A stretch of 64,000 nucleotides of DNA from DATIRA01 sp963766505 (GCA_963766505.1 CAVYAL010000005.1:1-64000); one strand, 5' to 3'. Shown: positions 22,512 through 32,505, counted from the stretch's first letter. The notes: a model not told the origin generated them from the sequence alone. Numbers and translations are program-made.

Positions 22512-23665
22512 GTGCGGGTGATCCATTTCGTGCCCTACTACCCACCCGAGCGGCTGGGCGGCGTGGGGGAGTTCGCGGCGGCGCTGCACGAAGGTCTGCT
22601 GCGCCGCGGCTGCGAGTCGACGGTCGTGACCTCGGGACGCCGCTCCGGCGACTCCGTGCAGCGGATCGCGCGCACGCGGCTGGGCTGGTTCCTCGGCACG
22701 CTGCGCTGGGCGCGCAGGGCCGCCGCCTGCGACGTGGTGCACTGCCAGTCGGGCGAGGCACTCCCCGTGGTGCTCGCGCTCAGGCTCATGCCGCGGCGCC
22801 GCGCCCGCATCCTCGCCACCTTCCACGTGAGCAACGCGGGCATCCACGCCGCCGAGGCGGCCTACCGGTTTGAAGGGTTCGAAGGCACGCCGCTTCGGCC
22901 GGCCGCTTGCCGCGCGCCTGCCGGGCGCCCTGCTCGCCCGGCTGCACCGGCTCGTCGACGCGCTGATGGTCCGCCTCGCAGACGCGCTGAACACCATCTC
23001 GCGCGCGACCGCGCTCGACCTGCTGGGCCCCGAGCGGGGCGCCGCCGCGCGGGTGATCTACAACGGCGTCGCCGCGGCGCCCGCCGGCGAGCCCGAGGCC
23101 GCCGTCGCCCCGACCGAGCTCTTCTACGCAGGGCTGGCGAGCCACCGCAAGCGCGTCAACGCCCTGCCCTTCATCCTGCGCGAGGTCCGGCGCGAGATCC
23201 CGGAGGCGCGACTGCGCATCGCGGGCTTCGAACTCGACGAGGCGCCGGAGCTGCGCGCCCTCTTCGAGGATCTGGAGCTGCTCGCCCACGTCGAGTGCCT
23301 GGGGCGCAAGACCTCCGCCGAGCTTCCCGCCTACTACCGCGCCGCCGGCGTGCTGGTCGTCCCGTCGGCCTACGAGGGCCTTCCCTACGTGATCCTCGAG
23401 GCCATGCAGAACGGGACTCCCGTGGTCGCCACACGCGTGAGCGGGCACCCCGAGGTGATCGAGGATGGGCGCAACGGCTTCCTGGTGGACGTCGACCAGC
23501 CCGCCGCGCTGGCCGCCCGCTGCGTCGAGATCCTGCGGGATCCGGAGCTGGCGCGGCGCCTCGCCGAGGCGGGACGCGAGACCATCGCGCGCCGTTTCGG
23601 CGCTCGAGCGCCAGATCGGCGAGTACCTCGACTACTATGAGACGCTCGCGAAGGGGAAGAGCTGA
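22512..23665 (+). CDS. Family 4 glycosyltransferase (two frameshifts)
   Basis: GT-B fold, retaining glycosyltransferase. The N-terminal domain begins VRVIHFVPYYPPERLGGVGE with the acceptor-side loop, then CDVVHCQSGEALPVVLAL and ILATFHVSNAGIH. The C-terminal domain has RVIYNGV, LFYAGLASHRKRVNAL, LRIAGFELDEAPELRAL, ECLGRKTSAELPAYYRA and the donor-site motif VVPSAYEGLPYVILEAMQNG (E-x7-E), then PVVATRVSGHPEVI. About 383 residues. The GTG at 22,512 follows GGAG; an ATG at 22,443 is an alternative start. Breaks lie at about 22,895 and 23,600. The sugar and acceptor are unknown. Confidence 0.85.
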
Positions 23666-23723
23666 GAGGTTCACATCCACGGACTACACCCGGGCCACCG
23701 GGTGAAGCGCGAGAGGAGAAGTC

Positions 23724-24486
23724 ATGGGCAGGCTCGACGGCAAGGTTGCACTCATCACCGGCGCGGCGCGCGGCCAGGGCGAGGCGGCGGCCCGGCTCTT
23801 CGCGGCGGAAGGCGCGAAGGTCGTGCTCGGCGACATCCTCGACGACGCGGGCAAGGCCGTGGCCGCGTCGCTGGGAGACGCCGCGATCTACCTCCACCAC
23901 GACGTGAGCCAGGAGGACAGCTGGGCGAGCTTCGTCGCGACCGCGTCGGACAGCTTCGGCCGGATCGACGTGCTGATGAACAACGCCGGCATCATTCACG
24001 TGGCGCCGATCGCGCAGATCACCCTCGAGAACTACATGAAGGTGGTCAACGTCAACCAGGTGGGCTGCCTGCTCGGCATGAAGAGCGTGATCCCGGCCAT
24101 GGTCCAGGCCGGAGGCGGCTCCATCATCAACGTCTCCTCCACCTCCGGCATGGAGGGCGCCATGGGCCTGGTGGCGTACGTCTCGACCAAGTTCGCCATC
24201 CGCGGCATGACGAAGACGGCCGCGCTCGAGCTCGGGCGCGTCGGCATCCGCGTGAACTCGCTTCACCCCGGAGGCATCGACACGCCGATGGGCGACGGCA
24301 GCATGGAGGACTTCAAGGACGTCGACTACGCAGGGCTTCTTCGCCACGCTCCCGCTGGGGCGGATCGGAAGGCCGGAGGAGATGGCGCAGCTCGCGCTCT
24401 TCCTGGCCTCCGACGAGTCTTCCTACTGCACGGGATCGGAGTTCGTCGCCGACGGCGGCATGCTCGCAGGCGCCAGCTTCGTCTGA
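23724..24486 (+). CDS. Short-chain dehydrogenase/reductase (one frameshift)
   Basis: Classical SDR of about 253 residues. Cofactor motif TGAARGQG near residue 13, NNAGIIHVAP (N-N-A-G), then INVSSTSGMEGAMGLVAYVS with the catalytic Ser, and Y-V-S-T-K with catalytic Tyr and Lys. HPGGIDTPMGDGS and the C-terminal FLASDESSYCTGSEFVADGG follow. D42 after the second strand (VLGDILDD) points to NAD rather than NADP. It resembles 3-alpha/20-beta-hydroxysteroid and cyclopentanol dehydrogenases; the substrate is unknown. AGGAG precedes the ATG. A single break lies near 24,340. Confidence 0.88.
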
Positions 24487-24543
24487 GGCCGGCGCCAGGG
24501 GACGTTCCTGCGGCGCGAGGACGGGCGAGGCTCCTAGGCGTGA

Positions 24544-24731
24544 CGTTCAGAACAGATCGTAGCCGGGAATTCGCCCGGAAAGCGGGGACGTTGTTGAGTA
24601 ATTGACTTTTCCCTGAAGCCCAGCAACAACCCGCCGCAGGCGTGGTGGGAAAAGTCAATTACTCAACAACGTCCCCGCTTTCCGTCGTCCCCGCTTTCCG
24701 TCCCCGCTTTCGCTTCGATCTGTTCTGAACG
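24544..24731. repeat. Nested palindromic element (MITE/REP-like) with 38-base perfect arms
   Basis: The inner arms, 24,576-24,613 and 24,647-24,684, are perfect 38-base inverted repeats around a 33-base loop; the arm contains ACGTTGTTGAGTAATTGACT. The outer arms, 24,544-24,559 and 24,716-24,731, are perfect 16-base inverted repeats (CGTTCAGAACAGATCG). On the right side a GTCCCCGCTTTC box occurs three times in tandem (about 24,671, 24,688 and 24,700). It fills the space between the SDR stop and the next gene and is distinctly richer in A+T than its surroundings. No transposase is present. I infer a non-autonomous element moved by a REP-associated or other transposase elsewhere. Confidence 0.8.
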
Positions 24732-24819
24732 CTTCTTTCAGGCCTAGGTGAGCGGCCGCCGGGCCACGCGGGAGAACCGTCGTTATCTCGTGTGCGCCGT
24801 CGCGTGTTATGGTGGCTGG

Positions 24820-25476
24820 ATGGAGACGCGGGGATGTGTGGAACGCCATCGAGCCTGGGCCGCGCTGGCGCTCATCGTCGCGGCTGTCCTGCTGGCTCCG
24901 GGCTGCTTCGTGGTCCGCTTCGGCGACGCCGACCGGACCGTGTACGTCCAGGTTCCGGAGGACATCCCCCGCGAGCGGTGGGTACGCGGCGAGCCCAGCA
25001 TCGCCGTCGCCTTCGAGGGAGTCCTGGAATCGGTGGGCGAGGGGGAGCCCTACCCCGACGACAACGACGCCTTCTACTACTCGAGGTTGCTGCGAAAGGC
25101 CCGGATCTTCGAGGCGGTGCGCGGGCCCGATGTGGCTGCGGGCGAGCCCGCTGCAGCGCTGGCCCGGGCGCATCTCGAGCTGCGTTACGAAGAGGACAGC
25201 CACGACAGCGGGAACTTCGCGAAGGCCGCGATCGCTCCGGGTCTGACCGGCTACCGCTTGGATCTGACCGGAACGATGCGGTTTCTTCTCACCCTGCCAG
25301 GCTCGGAGCAGGCCACGGCCTATGAAGCGACGACCGTCCTGACGCGTCTCTACTACAGCTCGGGCCGAAGGCGCAGCGGCAGGCTGCTGCTCTACCGGGA
25401 AGTGGACAAGACCAATTTCTTGAACATCATCCATCAGCTGCGCGCCGAACCGCGGCTGTACGACACCGGGCACTGA
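24820..25476 (+). CDS. Lipoprotein of unknown function
   Basis: About 218 residues, unbroken. The ATG at 24,820 opens METRGCVERHRAWAALALIV, a hydrophobic stretch leading to lipobox APGC. The mature protein has an RTVYVQVPEDIP segment, then IAVAFEGVLESVGEGEPYPD, DAFYYSRLLRKARIFEAVRG, LARAHLELRYEEDS, TGYRLDLTGTMRFLLTLPG, TTVLTRLYYS and a C-terminal FLNIIHQLRAEPRLYD. This layout (a strand, 'component raises to value x', then a charged helix near the end) resembles small outer-membrane-associated lipoproteins, but I recognise no family. In-frame alternative starts upstream, such as GTG 24,748, would put about 24 residues before the signal. Confidence 0.7.
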   Translation: METRGCVERHRAWAALALIVAAVLLAPGCFVVRFGDADRTVYVQVPEDIPRERWVRGEPSIAVAFEGVLESVGEGEPYPDDNDAFYYSRLLRKARIFEAVRGPDVAAGEPAAALARAHLELRYEEDSHDSGNFAKAAIAPGLTGYRLDLTGTMRFLLTLPGSEQATAYEATTVLTRLYYSSGRRRSGRLLLYREVDKTNFLNIIHQLRAEPRLYDTGH

Positions 25477-25499
25477 ACACCGAGAGCCTCGAGCAGGGG

Positions 25500-25813
25500 C
25501 GGCTGCTACAACTCGTGCCACGGCGAAAGCCGCACGCGAGGGCGTCATCTTCGCGCGCGGCCGGGGCGTCCGGAGCGGAGCCTCGACCGAGGGAGTCCGC
25601 GTGGTCGACGTCACCCCGACGCTCCTCGCCTGGCTGCGGCTACCCCTGGCACGCGACATGGACGGGGCCCCCGCCGGCTTCCTCGAGGTACCCAGCCGCC
25701 CCCCGATCGATGTCCTACGACACCACCCCCATCGGACGCGTGGCGAGACCTCGCCCGAGACGAGCAGCGGCTATCGAGGAGCTCCGCGAGATGGGCTATC
25801 TCAGTTCGCTTAG
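25500..25813 (+). pseudogene. Remnant of an alkaline-phosphatase-superfamily hydrolase (C-terminus only)
   Basis: Read over frame changes, this stretch encodes REGVIFARGRGVRSGAS, then VVDVTPTLLAWLRLPLARDM followed by DGAP. That is the C-terminal pattern of type I phosphodiesterase/nucleotide pyrophosphatase or phosphatase proteins (their last metal-site region reads 'D-V-x-P-T-L-L-x-L-x-G-L-P-x-A-x-D-M-D-G'). It ends EELREMGYL near a TAG at 25,811. The catalytic core and metal residues are missing: the gene begins abruptly a few dozen bases after the lipoprotein stop. The stop overlaps the convergent leuB-like stop. Likely a deletion remnant, though an assembly gap could also explain it. Confidence 0.55.
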
Positions 25814-26879
25814 AGCCGCGCTTCTACCGCCGCGCAGAACTCCGTGGTGCTGGCGCTGCCGCCCTGGTCGGGGGTGAGGCAGGCGGCCTCGGCGTAGACC
25901 GCACGAATCGCGCGCGCCAGCCGGGCCGCTGCCTCCTCGAAGCCCAGGTACTCGAGCATCAGGCCCGCGGAGAGCAGGGTGGCGCTGGGGTTGATCGCGT
26001 TGCGGCCCGCGATGTCCGGCGCGGAGCCATGGGCCGACTCGAAATAGGCGTAGTCCGCGCCGTAGCAGCCGCTCGGGGCCAGCCCGAGCCCGCCGATCAG
26101 GCCGCTGGCGGCGTCGGAGAGAACGTCGCCGTAGAGATTGGGAAGCACCACCACGTCGAGGGACTGCGGCTCGGCCACGAGCCGACGCGCGAAGTCGTCG
26201 ATGATGAAGCTCTCGTAGGTCAACGTCCGGATAGCTGCTGCGCCATGCGCTCTACGCGCTGGCGGAAGAGGCCGTCCGTGCGGGGCAGCATGTTGTGCTT
26301 GGTGCCGCAGGTCAGCTTGCCCGGGTGCCCCTGCGCCTTGCGCCGGCGCGCCAGCTCGAAGGCGAAGCGCGCGACGCGGTCGGAGCCCTCCTCGGTGATC
26401 ACCTTGACGGCGAAGCTTCCGGTGCCCAGCTCCGCCACGGGACGCCCGGCCGTCAGGCTCGTGAGCCCGAGAGGTGCCAGCGCCTGCAGCTCGCCCTCGA
26501 CGAAGACGTAGAGGTCCTCGAGGTTCTCGCGCACGATGACGAGGTCGATCCCGTCGGGACGCGCCAGCGGGCTGCGCGCGCCCGGCAGATAGACCGCCGG
26601 GCGCACGTTGGCGTACGTCTGCCGACCCCAGCGCAGGTAGGCCAGCGCCGCGGCGCTCTTGCCGCTGGTGGCGCCGAAGAGCGCGGCGTCGGAGGCGTCG
26701 ATCGCCTCGCGGGCCTCGGGCGGAAAGGTCGAACCGCAGGCGTCGATCCCAGCCTGGCCCACCGGCGGACGCAGCCACTCGATCTCGACGCCGAGTTTCT
26801 CCACCAGCGCCACGCTCGGGCGCACGGCCTCGGGCGCTGCGTCCTCCCCCTCGATCACCACGACGCGCTTGCGATTCAC
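25810..26879 (-). CDS. Isocitrate/isopropylmalate dehydrogenase family protein, atypical (one frameshift)
   Basis: Beta-decarboxylating dehydrogenase, about 356 residues. Recognisable motifs: the substrate/active-site region VRENLEDLYVFVEGE, then FELARRRKAQGHPGKLTCGTKHNM, YESFIIDDFARRLVAEP, the metal-binding DVVVLPNLYGDVLSDAASGL and the NAD-site ESAHGSAPDIAGRNAINPSA. Unlike LeuB or Icd, the first loop reads VIEGEDAAPEAV in place of the usual PGDGIGPE. One break lies near 26,235. The GTG start follows AGGAGGAG and overlaps the upstream stop as GTGA. It is last in a leuC-leuD-leuB-like operon, but the altered motifs leave leucine synthesis unproven. Confidence 0.8.
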
Positions 26880-27393
26880 GTCGCCCGCTCCTCCTGCTCG
26901 GCCGCGAAGCGCCTCTTCAGCACCTCGAGGAGCCCGCCGGCCTCGACGATCGCGAGCATGTCCTGCGTGTACGGCGTGCCCCGCAGCTCGGCGCCGCTGC
27001 GCAGGTTGCGCACGAGCCCGCTGCGCAGCTCGAACTCGATCTCGTCGCCCTCCTGGCAGGCGGCGTGGATGCCCCGGACAGGCGAGGTTCGGAAACGCGA
27101 TCGCGACGCAGTTGCGGAAGTAGATCCGGCCGAACGACTCGGCCAGCACGCCGCCCACGCCGAGGAGCTTCAGGTTCTCGGGCGCCTGCTCGCGGCTCGA
27201 GCCGCAGCCCCAGTTGCGGCCGGCGACGATCAGGTCGCCCGGCTTCACGTCCGCGGCAAACTCCGGCCGCACGTGCAGCACCGTCTTGCGGCGCTCCTCC
27301 CAGGCAAGCGAGAGCGTGTTCCACGGCGCCATCACGTCGGTGTCGACGTCGTCGCCGAACTTCCAGCACCCGACCGCGGATCAGGCTCTCCAC
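26876..27393 (-). CDS. Aconitase-family small (swivel) subunit, LeuD-like (frameshifted)
   Basis: Small subunit of a hydro-lyase related to 3-isopropylmalate dehydratase. Begins (M)ESLIRGRVWKFGDDVDTDVM, then RNWGCGSSREQAPENLKLLG (the G-C-G-S-S-R-E signature), GVGGVLAESFGRIYFRNCVA and AIAFPNL. The residues after the D-V-D-T-D pattern are APWNTLS rather than the I-I-P-G-R-Y-L-like stretch of typical LeuD, a position that contacts substrate. Its GTG overlaps the end of the large-subunit gene by 13 bases. Breaks lie at about 27,355 and 27,080. Confidence 0.82.
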
Positions 27394-28673
27394 GTCACGT
27401 CCTCCAGCGAGCCGCTCCAGAACTCGCGCGGGTCGACGATGCGGCCGGCCACGGCGGCGGCGGCCACGCTGGCCGGCGAGCCCAGGTAGACCTCGCGCCT
27501 CCGGGCTGCCCATGCGCCCGCGGAAGTTCCGGTTCGTCGAGGAGAGGCAGACCTCTCCCGGCCCGATCACCCCGTTGTGCCCCCCCGGGCAGGCCCCGCA
27601 GCCCGAGGCCGTGATGTGTGCGCCGGCCTCGAGCAGCATCTCCGCGTAGCCCGCCCGCGTGGCCTCCAGGGCCACGCGTTGCGAGGCGGGAGTCACGATC
27701 AGCCGCGTCTCGGGGTGCACGCGGCGGCCCTTCAGGATCCGCCGCGGCCACCGCGAGATCCTCGAGCCGCCCGTTCGTGCAGGAGCCCAGGATACGCCTG
27801 CTGCACGCGCACGCCGCCGAGCTTCGAAGCCGGCTTCACGTTGCCCGGATTGTGCGGACAGGCGATCTGCGGCTCGATCGCCGCGACGTCCACGTGATGC
27901 GTCGGCCTCGTAGGACGCGTCCGCATCGGGGCCGAAGAGCGGCACCTCGTCCTGCCCCTGCGCCGCCAGGTAGGCGCGCGTCACCTCGTCCGCCGCGAAG
28001 AAGGCGAACTTGGCGCCGAGCTCGACGCCCATGTTGGCCATCGTCATGCGGCTCGCGATCGACATGCTCTCGGCCGCCGCTCCGGCGTACTCGATGGCGC
28101 GGTAGCTGGCCACCTCGGTGCCGAACGCCCCCGCCAGATGGAGCATCACGTCCTTCGACATCACGCCCGGCGCCCAGCGCGCCTTCCAGCTCGAAGCGGA
28201 TCGTCGGCGGCACCCGCAGCCACAGCTCGCCCGTCGCGAGCACGTAGACCATCTCCGTCAGCCCGATGCCGTTGCCGGCCGCGCCCAGCGCACCGTAGGT
28301 GGTGCTGTGCGAATCGGTCCCGAAGACCAGCTCGCCCGGACGCACGCAGGCCGCGCTCCGTCAGCACCTGATGACAGATGCCCGGGTGTCCCAGGAAGTG
28401 CCGCACGCCGAAGCGCTTGGCGAGATCTCGCGCGATGGCGTGGCCCTGCGCCATGCGCACGTCCGGCGCCGGGAAGTAGTGGTCGAGCAGCACGATCACG
28501 CGCTCGGGATCGAAGAGCCTGTCGATGCCGAGCTTGACCAGCTGGAGCGCGCAGAGCGTAAAGGCCTCGTGCGCCATCACCCGATCGGCCCGCGCGGTGA
28601 CGTACTCGCCCGCGCCGAGCGACGCCCGGTCGCTGGCCCGGGCCAGCACCTTCTCGGCCATCGTCATACCCAT
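27381..28673 (-). CDS. Aconitase-family large subunit, LeuC-like (frameshifted)
   Basis: Large 4Fe-4S subunit of the dehydratase. Motifs: MAHEAFTLCALQLVKLGIDR, VIVLLDHYFPAPDVRMAQGH, FGTDSHSTTYGALGAAGNGI (substrate/histidine site), MSIASRMTMANMGVELGAKF, the first cluster cysteine in LGSCTNGR, and SGCGACPGGH with the other two. It ends STNRNFRGRMGSPEA, then a GSPASVAAAAVAGRI stretch. About 430 residues. Breaks lie near 28,345, 28,165, 27,900, 27,790 and 27,490. Three ATGs compete as start (28,673, 28,667, 28,661). The overall pattern suits the poorly studied branch that includes dimethylmalate-type dehydratases as well as isopropylmalate enzymes. Confidence 0.83.
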
Positions 28674-28750
28674 ATCGGCGGCTTGATCCTACCCTAGTCC
28701 GGAGATGCTCCGGAAGACATGCTGCGTGACGGGGAGGCAGAGCAAGACCG

Positions 28751-29806
28751 ATGGCGACGATGCGATCCGCGGTGCTGGTGGGACCTCGCAACATCCGACT
28801 GGACGAAGCCCCGAGGCCCGAAGCCGACCATGACACCGTCATCGTCAAGGTCGAGAGCCTGGGTATCTGCGGGAGCAACCTGCACTGGTGGTCGGGCGCT
28901 CCCGCAGAGCAGGGGCTGATGAGCTTCCCCATGCCAGGCGGCGGCGGACACGAATACGCCGGCGTGGTGGCCGAGGTGGGCCGGGACGTCACGCGCGTCG
29001 GTCCCGGCGATCGGGTGGCGATCGACGCCTTCGAGAGCTCCTCCTGCGGCGCCTGCCCGCAGTGCGCCTCGGGCCTCTTCGGTCAATGCGAGCGCCGCCG
29101 CTTCCTGGGGATCGCGGGCTTCGGCGAGTACATGAAGACCACCGAGAAGGGCCTGTACCCGCTGCCCGCGAACGTCGAGACGCGACTCGCCGCGGTGGTG
29201 GAGCCCTTCGCCTGCTCGGTGGCCGGCGTCCGCCGCGCCGGCCTGGCCGGCGGCGAAACCGTGGTCGTGCTGGGCGCGGGCGTGCTGGGCCTGTGCGCAG
29301 CCGGTACCGCCAAGGCACTCGGCGCGAGCAAGGTCATCGTCTCGGCCAAGCACGACGCGCAGGCCGCCCTGGCCCCGCGCTTCGGCGCCGACGTCGTGGT
29401 GCGCAGCGGCGAGGCCGACCTGGTCGACCGCATCAAGGCCGAAACGGGCCGCCGCGGCGCCGACCTGGTCGTCGAGACGGTTGGCGGGCACGCCCCCACG
29501 CTCTCCCAGGCGCTCCAGATCCTGCGCCCCGGCTGCACCGTCGTCGTGCTCGGGCTCTGGGACGAGCCCGTCCCCGTCGACTCCTGGGGCGCCATTCTCA
29601 AGGACGCCCGCCTGCTCTTCTCCTTCACCTACGGCGTGACGGACAAGCGCCACGACTTCGAGCTCTGCCTGGACTGGATGGAGTCGGGCCAGGTGCCGGC
29701 TCAGGAGTTGATCACCCACATCCGACCGCTGGCCGAAATCGCCGAGGCCTTCGAGCTGGCGGCCGACAAGAGCCAGGGCGTGATCAAGGTGATCCTCACC
29801 CCGTAG
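28751..29806 (+). CDS. Zinc-dependent medium-chain alcohol/polyol dehydrogenase
   Basis: 351 residues, unbroken, one of the few intact genes in the left part. The catalytic zinc ligands are C40 (SLGICGSNLHWW) and the GGGGHEYAG histidine near 65. The structural zinc loop is CGACPQCASGLFGQC (about 98-112). The Rossmann motif GAGVLGLCAAG lies near 176, and the cofactor specificity strand reads KVIVSAKHDAQ. The family resembles threonine and sorbitol dehydrogenases; the substrate is unknown. It is divergent from the leuC-like gene with 77 bases between. A GGAGG lies 14-18 bases before the ATG; ATG 28,760 is an alternative start. Confidence 0.88.
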   Translation: MATMRSAVLVGPRNIRLDEAPRPEADHDTVIVKVESLGICGSNLHWWSGAPAEQGLMSFPMPGGGGHEYAGVVAEVGRDVTRVGPGDRVAIDAFESSSCGACPQCASGLFGQCERRRFLGIAGFGEYMKTTEKGLYPLPANVETRLAAVVEPFACSVAGVRRAGLAGGETVVVLGAGVLGLCAAGTAKALGASKVIVSAKHDAQAALAPRFGADVVVRSGEADLVDRIKAETGRRGADLVVETVGGHAPTLSQALQILRPGCTVVVLGLWDEPVPVDSWGAILKDARLLFSFTYGVTDKRHDFELCLDWMESGQVPAQELITHIRPLAEIAEAFELAADKSQGVIKVILTP

Positions 29807-29819
29807 AGGGCTCTCCGGG

Positions 29820-32505
29820 CTAGACGATCAGCCGATCCGTGAGCTCGCGCACGCGGCGGGAGAGCGTCTGGAGCATGCAGATCGCGATCCCGGGCATCTC
29901 CTCGATCATGTGCATCAGATCGCTTCGCTCGAGCCCCAGCAGCCTCGAGCGGCTGCCCGTCACGCCGGTGGCCGTGCGAGCGGTGCCCTCGAACAGTGCG
30001 ATCTCGCCGAAGAAGCCGCCAGGGCCGATCTCGGCCAGGAGGGTGTCGCCTCGCTTGATGTGGACGACCCCTTCCAGCACCAGATACAGGCAGTCGTCGT
30101 AGTCCCCCTGGTGCACCACCACCGTGTCGCGGGGCAGGTTCTTCTCCTTCACGGCTTCCCCGAGGTCCATCAGCTGGCGCACGGTGAGCCCCTCGAAGAT
30201 CGGAAGGGCCTTGAGATGCAGTGCCTTTTCGACGGTGTCCACGCCCTCATGTTCCTCCACCGCGTAGCCATCGGCCACCGCGAGGCTGCTGGCGATCATC
30301 CGGGTGATCTCCTCCGGGTCCTCGCAGAGATGCCGCAGGGTCTGCTCCACCGAGGGGACGAGCGAGTGCCGCGATGCCCGACGCTGCGGCCGGGACGCAG
30401 CCCGGATCCTCGAGCAGCGGGATCAGGCGACCCGTCTCGTCCGCGGGGAGCAGGGACTCGAGCGCCTCGAGCACGATGGCGCGTTGCCGCAGCCGGTCCC
30501 GCGCCCGTTGCAGGCGGTCTCCGAGCTCGGCGATCCGGTCCTCGTGACGGATCGCGGCGAGGAAGAGCAACGCGGTGTGCAGCTCCTCGCTCACGCGCTC
30601 CTCGAGCCGCTGGCTCAGCAGCGCGAACGGGGCGCGCTCGCCGAGCGCCTGCCGGTAGAGCAGGTCGCGCTCGACGGCGTCGAGCTCGCTCTCGTAGAGC
30701 GCGCGCAGCGTCTCGGGCCGCACGTCGAGCTCGCGAATCACCTCCAGGATGCCCTCGCGCTTGCTGCGCTTGCCGTAGGCGAGCTCGCGCAGGAGCGTCT
30801 CGGAGCTCGGCGGCCCGAGCGCGCTCAGGCCCTCGCGAGCGGCCGCCACCCACTGCTCGCGATCCGCGCCCAGATGGTCGACCAGCCAGCACGTCTGGTC
30901 GAGGAGCCCGGCGTGGCCGCTGTAGCGCAGCAGCGCCGCCCGCACGCGCGGGTCCGGATCCTCGCGCAGTGCCAGCACGTCATCGCGCACGCACGCCGCG
31001 TGCTCGCCGTGGCGCACCGCCATCTCCGCCAGCGCCTCGGCCGTCTCGGCACGGTCGACCGGGTCGCGCGAGCGTCGTCGCGAGCAGCTCGACGCGCCGC
31101 TTCCAGACCTCGTCGACATCGCCGCAGAGGAGCAGCGCGCGAAGCTCCTCGCGGGCAGTGTCTCGCGGCGCGATCCTCCCCGCTCACCGCGGCCTCGAGG
31201 ACAGCGTCGAGCGAGGGGGCACCCGCCGGCGTCGCGCCGCGCCGGTCGAGCGCGGCGAGCGCCGCCAGGCGCACGGCCGGAGCAGGATCCGAAAGCGCTC
31301 GCGCCAGGACCTCGACACCCTGGTCGTCGGACGCGAGCCGCCCGTAGGCCTGCACCAGGTCCGCGCGGTGGCGGTCGTCGAGCCTGCCGGGCTGGGCCAG
31401 CAAAGCCTCGAGGCGCTCTGCGGCCTCCGGCAGGTGGACGGGCTTCGCCACCGCCCGCTCGAGCACCCGGTCGAGCGTCGCGATCACGATCGCCCGCGTC
31501 GTCTCGGGCGCCCGGACTACCGCCTCGGCCAGCGCCGAGACGGCGCGCTCGGGCTCCGCCTCCGCAACGAGATCCAACGCGACGCGGCAGCGGTTGGCAT
31601 CCTCGCTGCAGATCTCCGGAACCAGGGCGCGAACCGTCGCCGGATCGAGCAACGCCTCGCCTTCGAGCGCGTCGCCGTAGCGCGAGCGTGACGCCGACGC
31701 AGCCAGCAGCAGGCGCGGGTAGCGCCGCCAGAGCAGCAAGGCCGCGGCGAGCCAGGCGACGGCGATCGGAACCGCCACGTAACCGACCCAGAGGGCCGAT
31801 CCCAACGCGAGGGCCCCGATGGTCACCACGTTGCCGAGGGCTCCCCCGCCCGCGGTTCACCGGACCCTCGATCAGCGCCGTGGCCCTCGCTCGGATCTCC
31901 TCCGGAAAGAGGTTGTAGAGCACGCGCAGCGCCGGATCGTAGACCGCGTTGTCCTGGAGCTTCGTCCCCGCCATGGCGCCCACGCCCGCGGGCAGGCTCA
32001 GCCGTACGCTCAGGCCGAGAAAGCCCAGCAGGTAGACGAGCGGCGAGATCGCCGCGGCGAGTGGAATCCCGATGTTCCGGTACAGCGAGCCGGCCGACGA
32101 GCGGCTGCGCGCCAGGATGCCGACGCTGATCCAGCCGCGGAAGCCCGCGTAGAAGGCCAGCAGACGCTCTTCGCCGCCCGCGCCGGCCGTGGCGAGATCG
32201 GCCACGTAGTGGAACTGGAAGTAGAGCATCGGGCCGAGCAGCCCGCTGGCGAGGGACGTCAGGAAGAGCAGCCGGAACAACGGGCTGCCGCGCCACAGGC
32301 CGCCGAGGGCGCCCGCCGTCTCGCCGTCTCGATCCTTGCGATCGTCTCCGCGCCGCCCCGCAACCGGCGCGGCCCAGCCCCGGTCGAAGCGGGGCCGCAG
32401 ATTGCGCAGCGGGATGGCTGCCGCAGCGCCGAGCCCGAGCGTCAGTGTCGAGAAGGGCAACAGCCCGTCGATACCCAGCCAACGGCCGAGCGGCGCCGAC
32501 GTGCT
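29820..32505 (-). CDS. Transporter-like membrane protein with HEAT repeats and a C-terminal cNMP-binding domain (N-terminus lost at the join)
   Basis: The present part starts in a membrane domain: PLFRLLFLTSLASGLLGPML, NIGIPLAAAISPLVYLLGFL and VTIGALALGSALWVGYVAVP, with the NLFPEEIRARATALIEGPVN loop. That loop is typical of the Npt1/Npt2-like (ATP/ADP carrier-type) family as found in Myxococcota. About 480 residues of HEAT-like helical repeats follow (AVSALAEAVVRAPETTR, DPAPAVRLAALAALDRRG, DPDPRVRAALLRYSGHAG). The last 120 residues are a cNMP-binding fold: VVVHQGDYDDCLYLVLEG and GPGGFFGEIALFEG, then ARTATGVTG. Breaks lie near 31,830, 31,170, 31,070 and 30,350. The first helices are missing because the sequence switches to pyk at about 32,505. 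Confidence 0.8.

Noticed and set aside
24671..24712. Short direct repeats suggesting a CRISPR array
   Set aside because: Three contiguous copies of a 12-base box without spacers of regular length; they are part of the palindromic element, and no cas genes are present.
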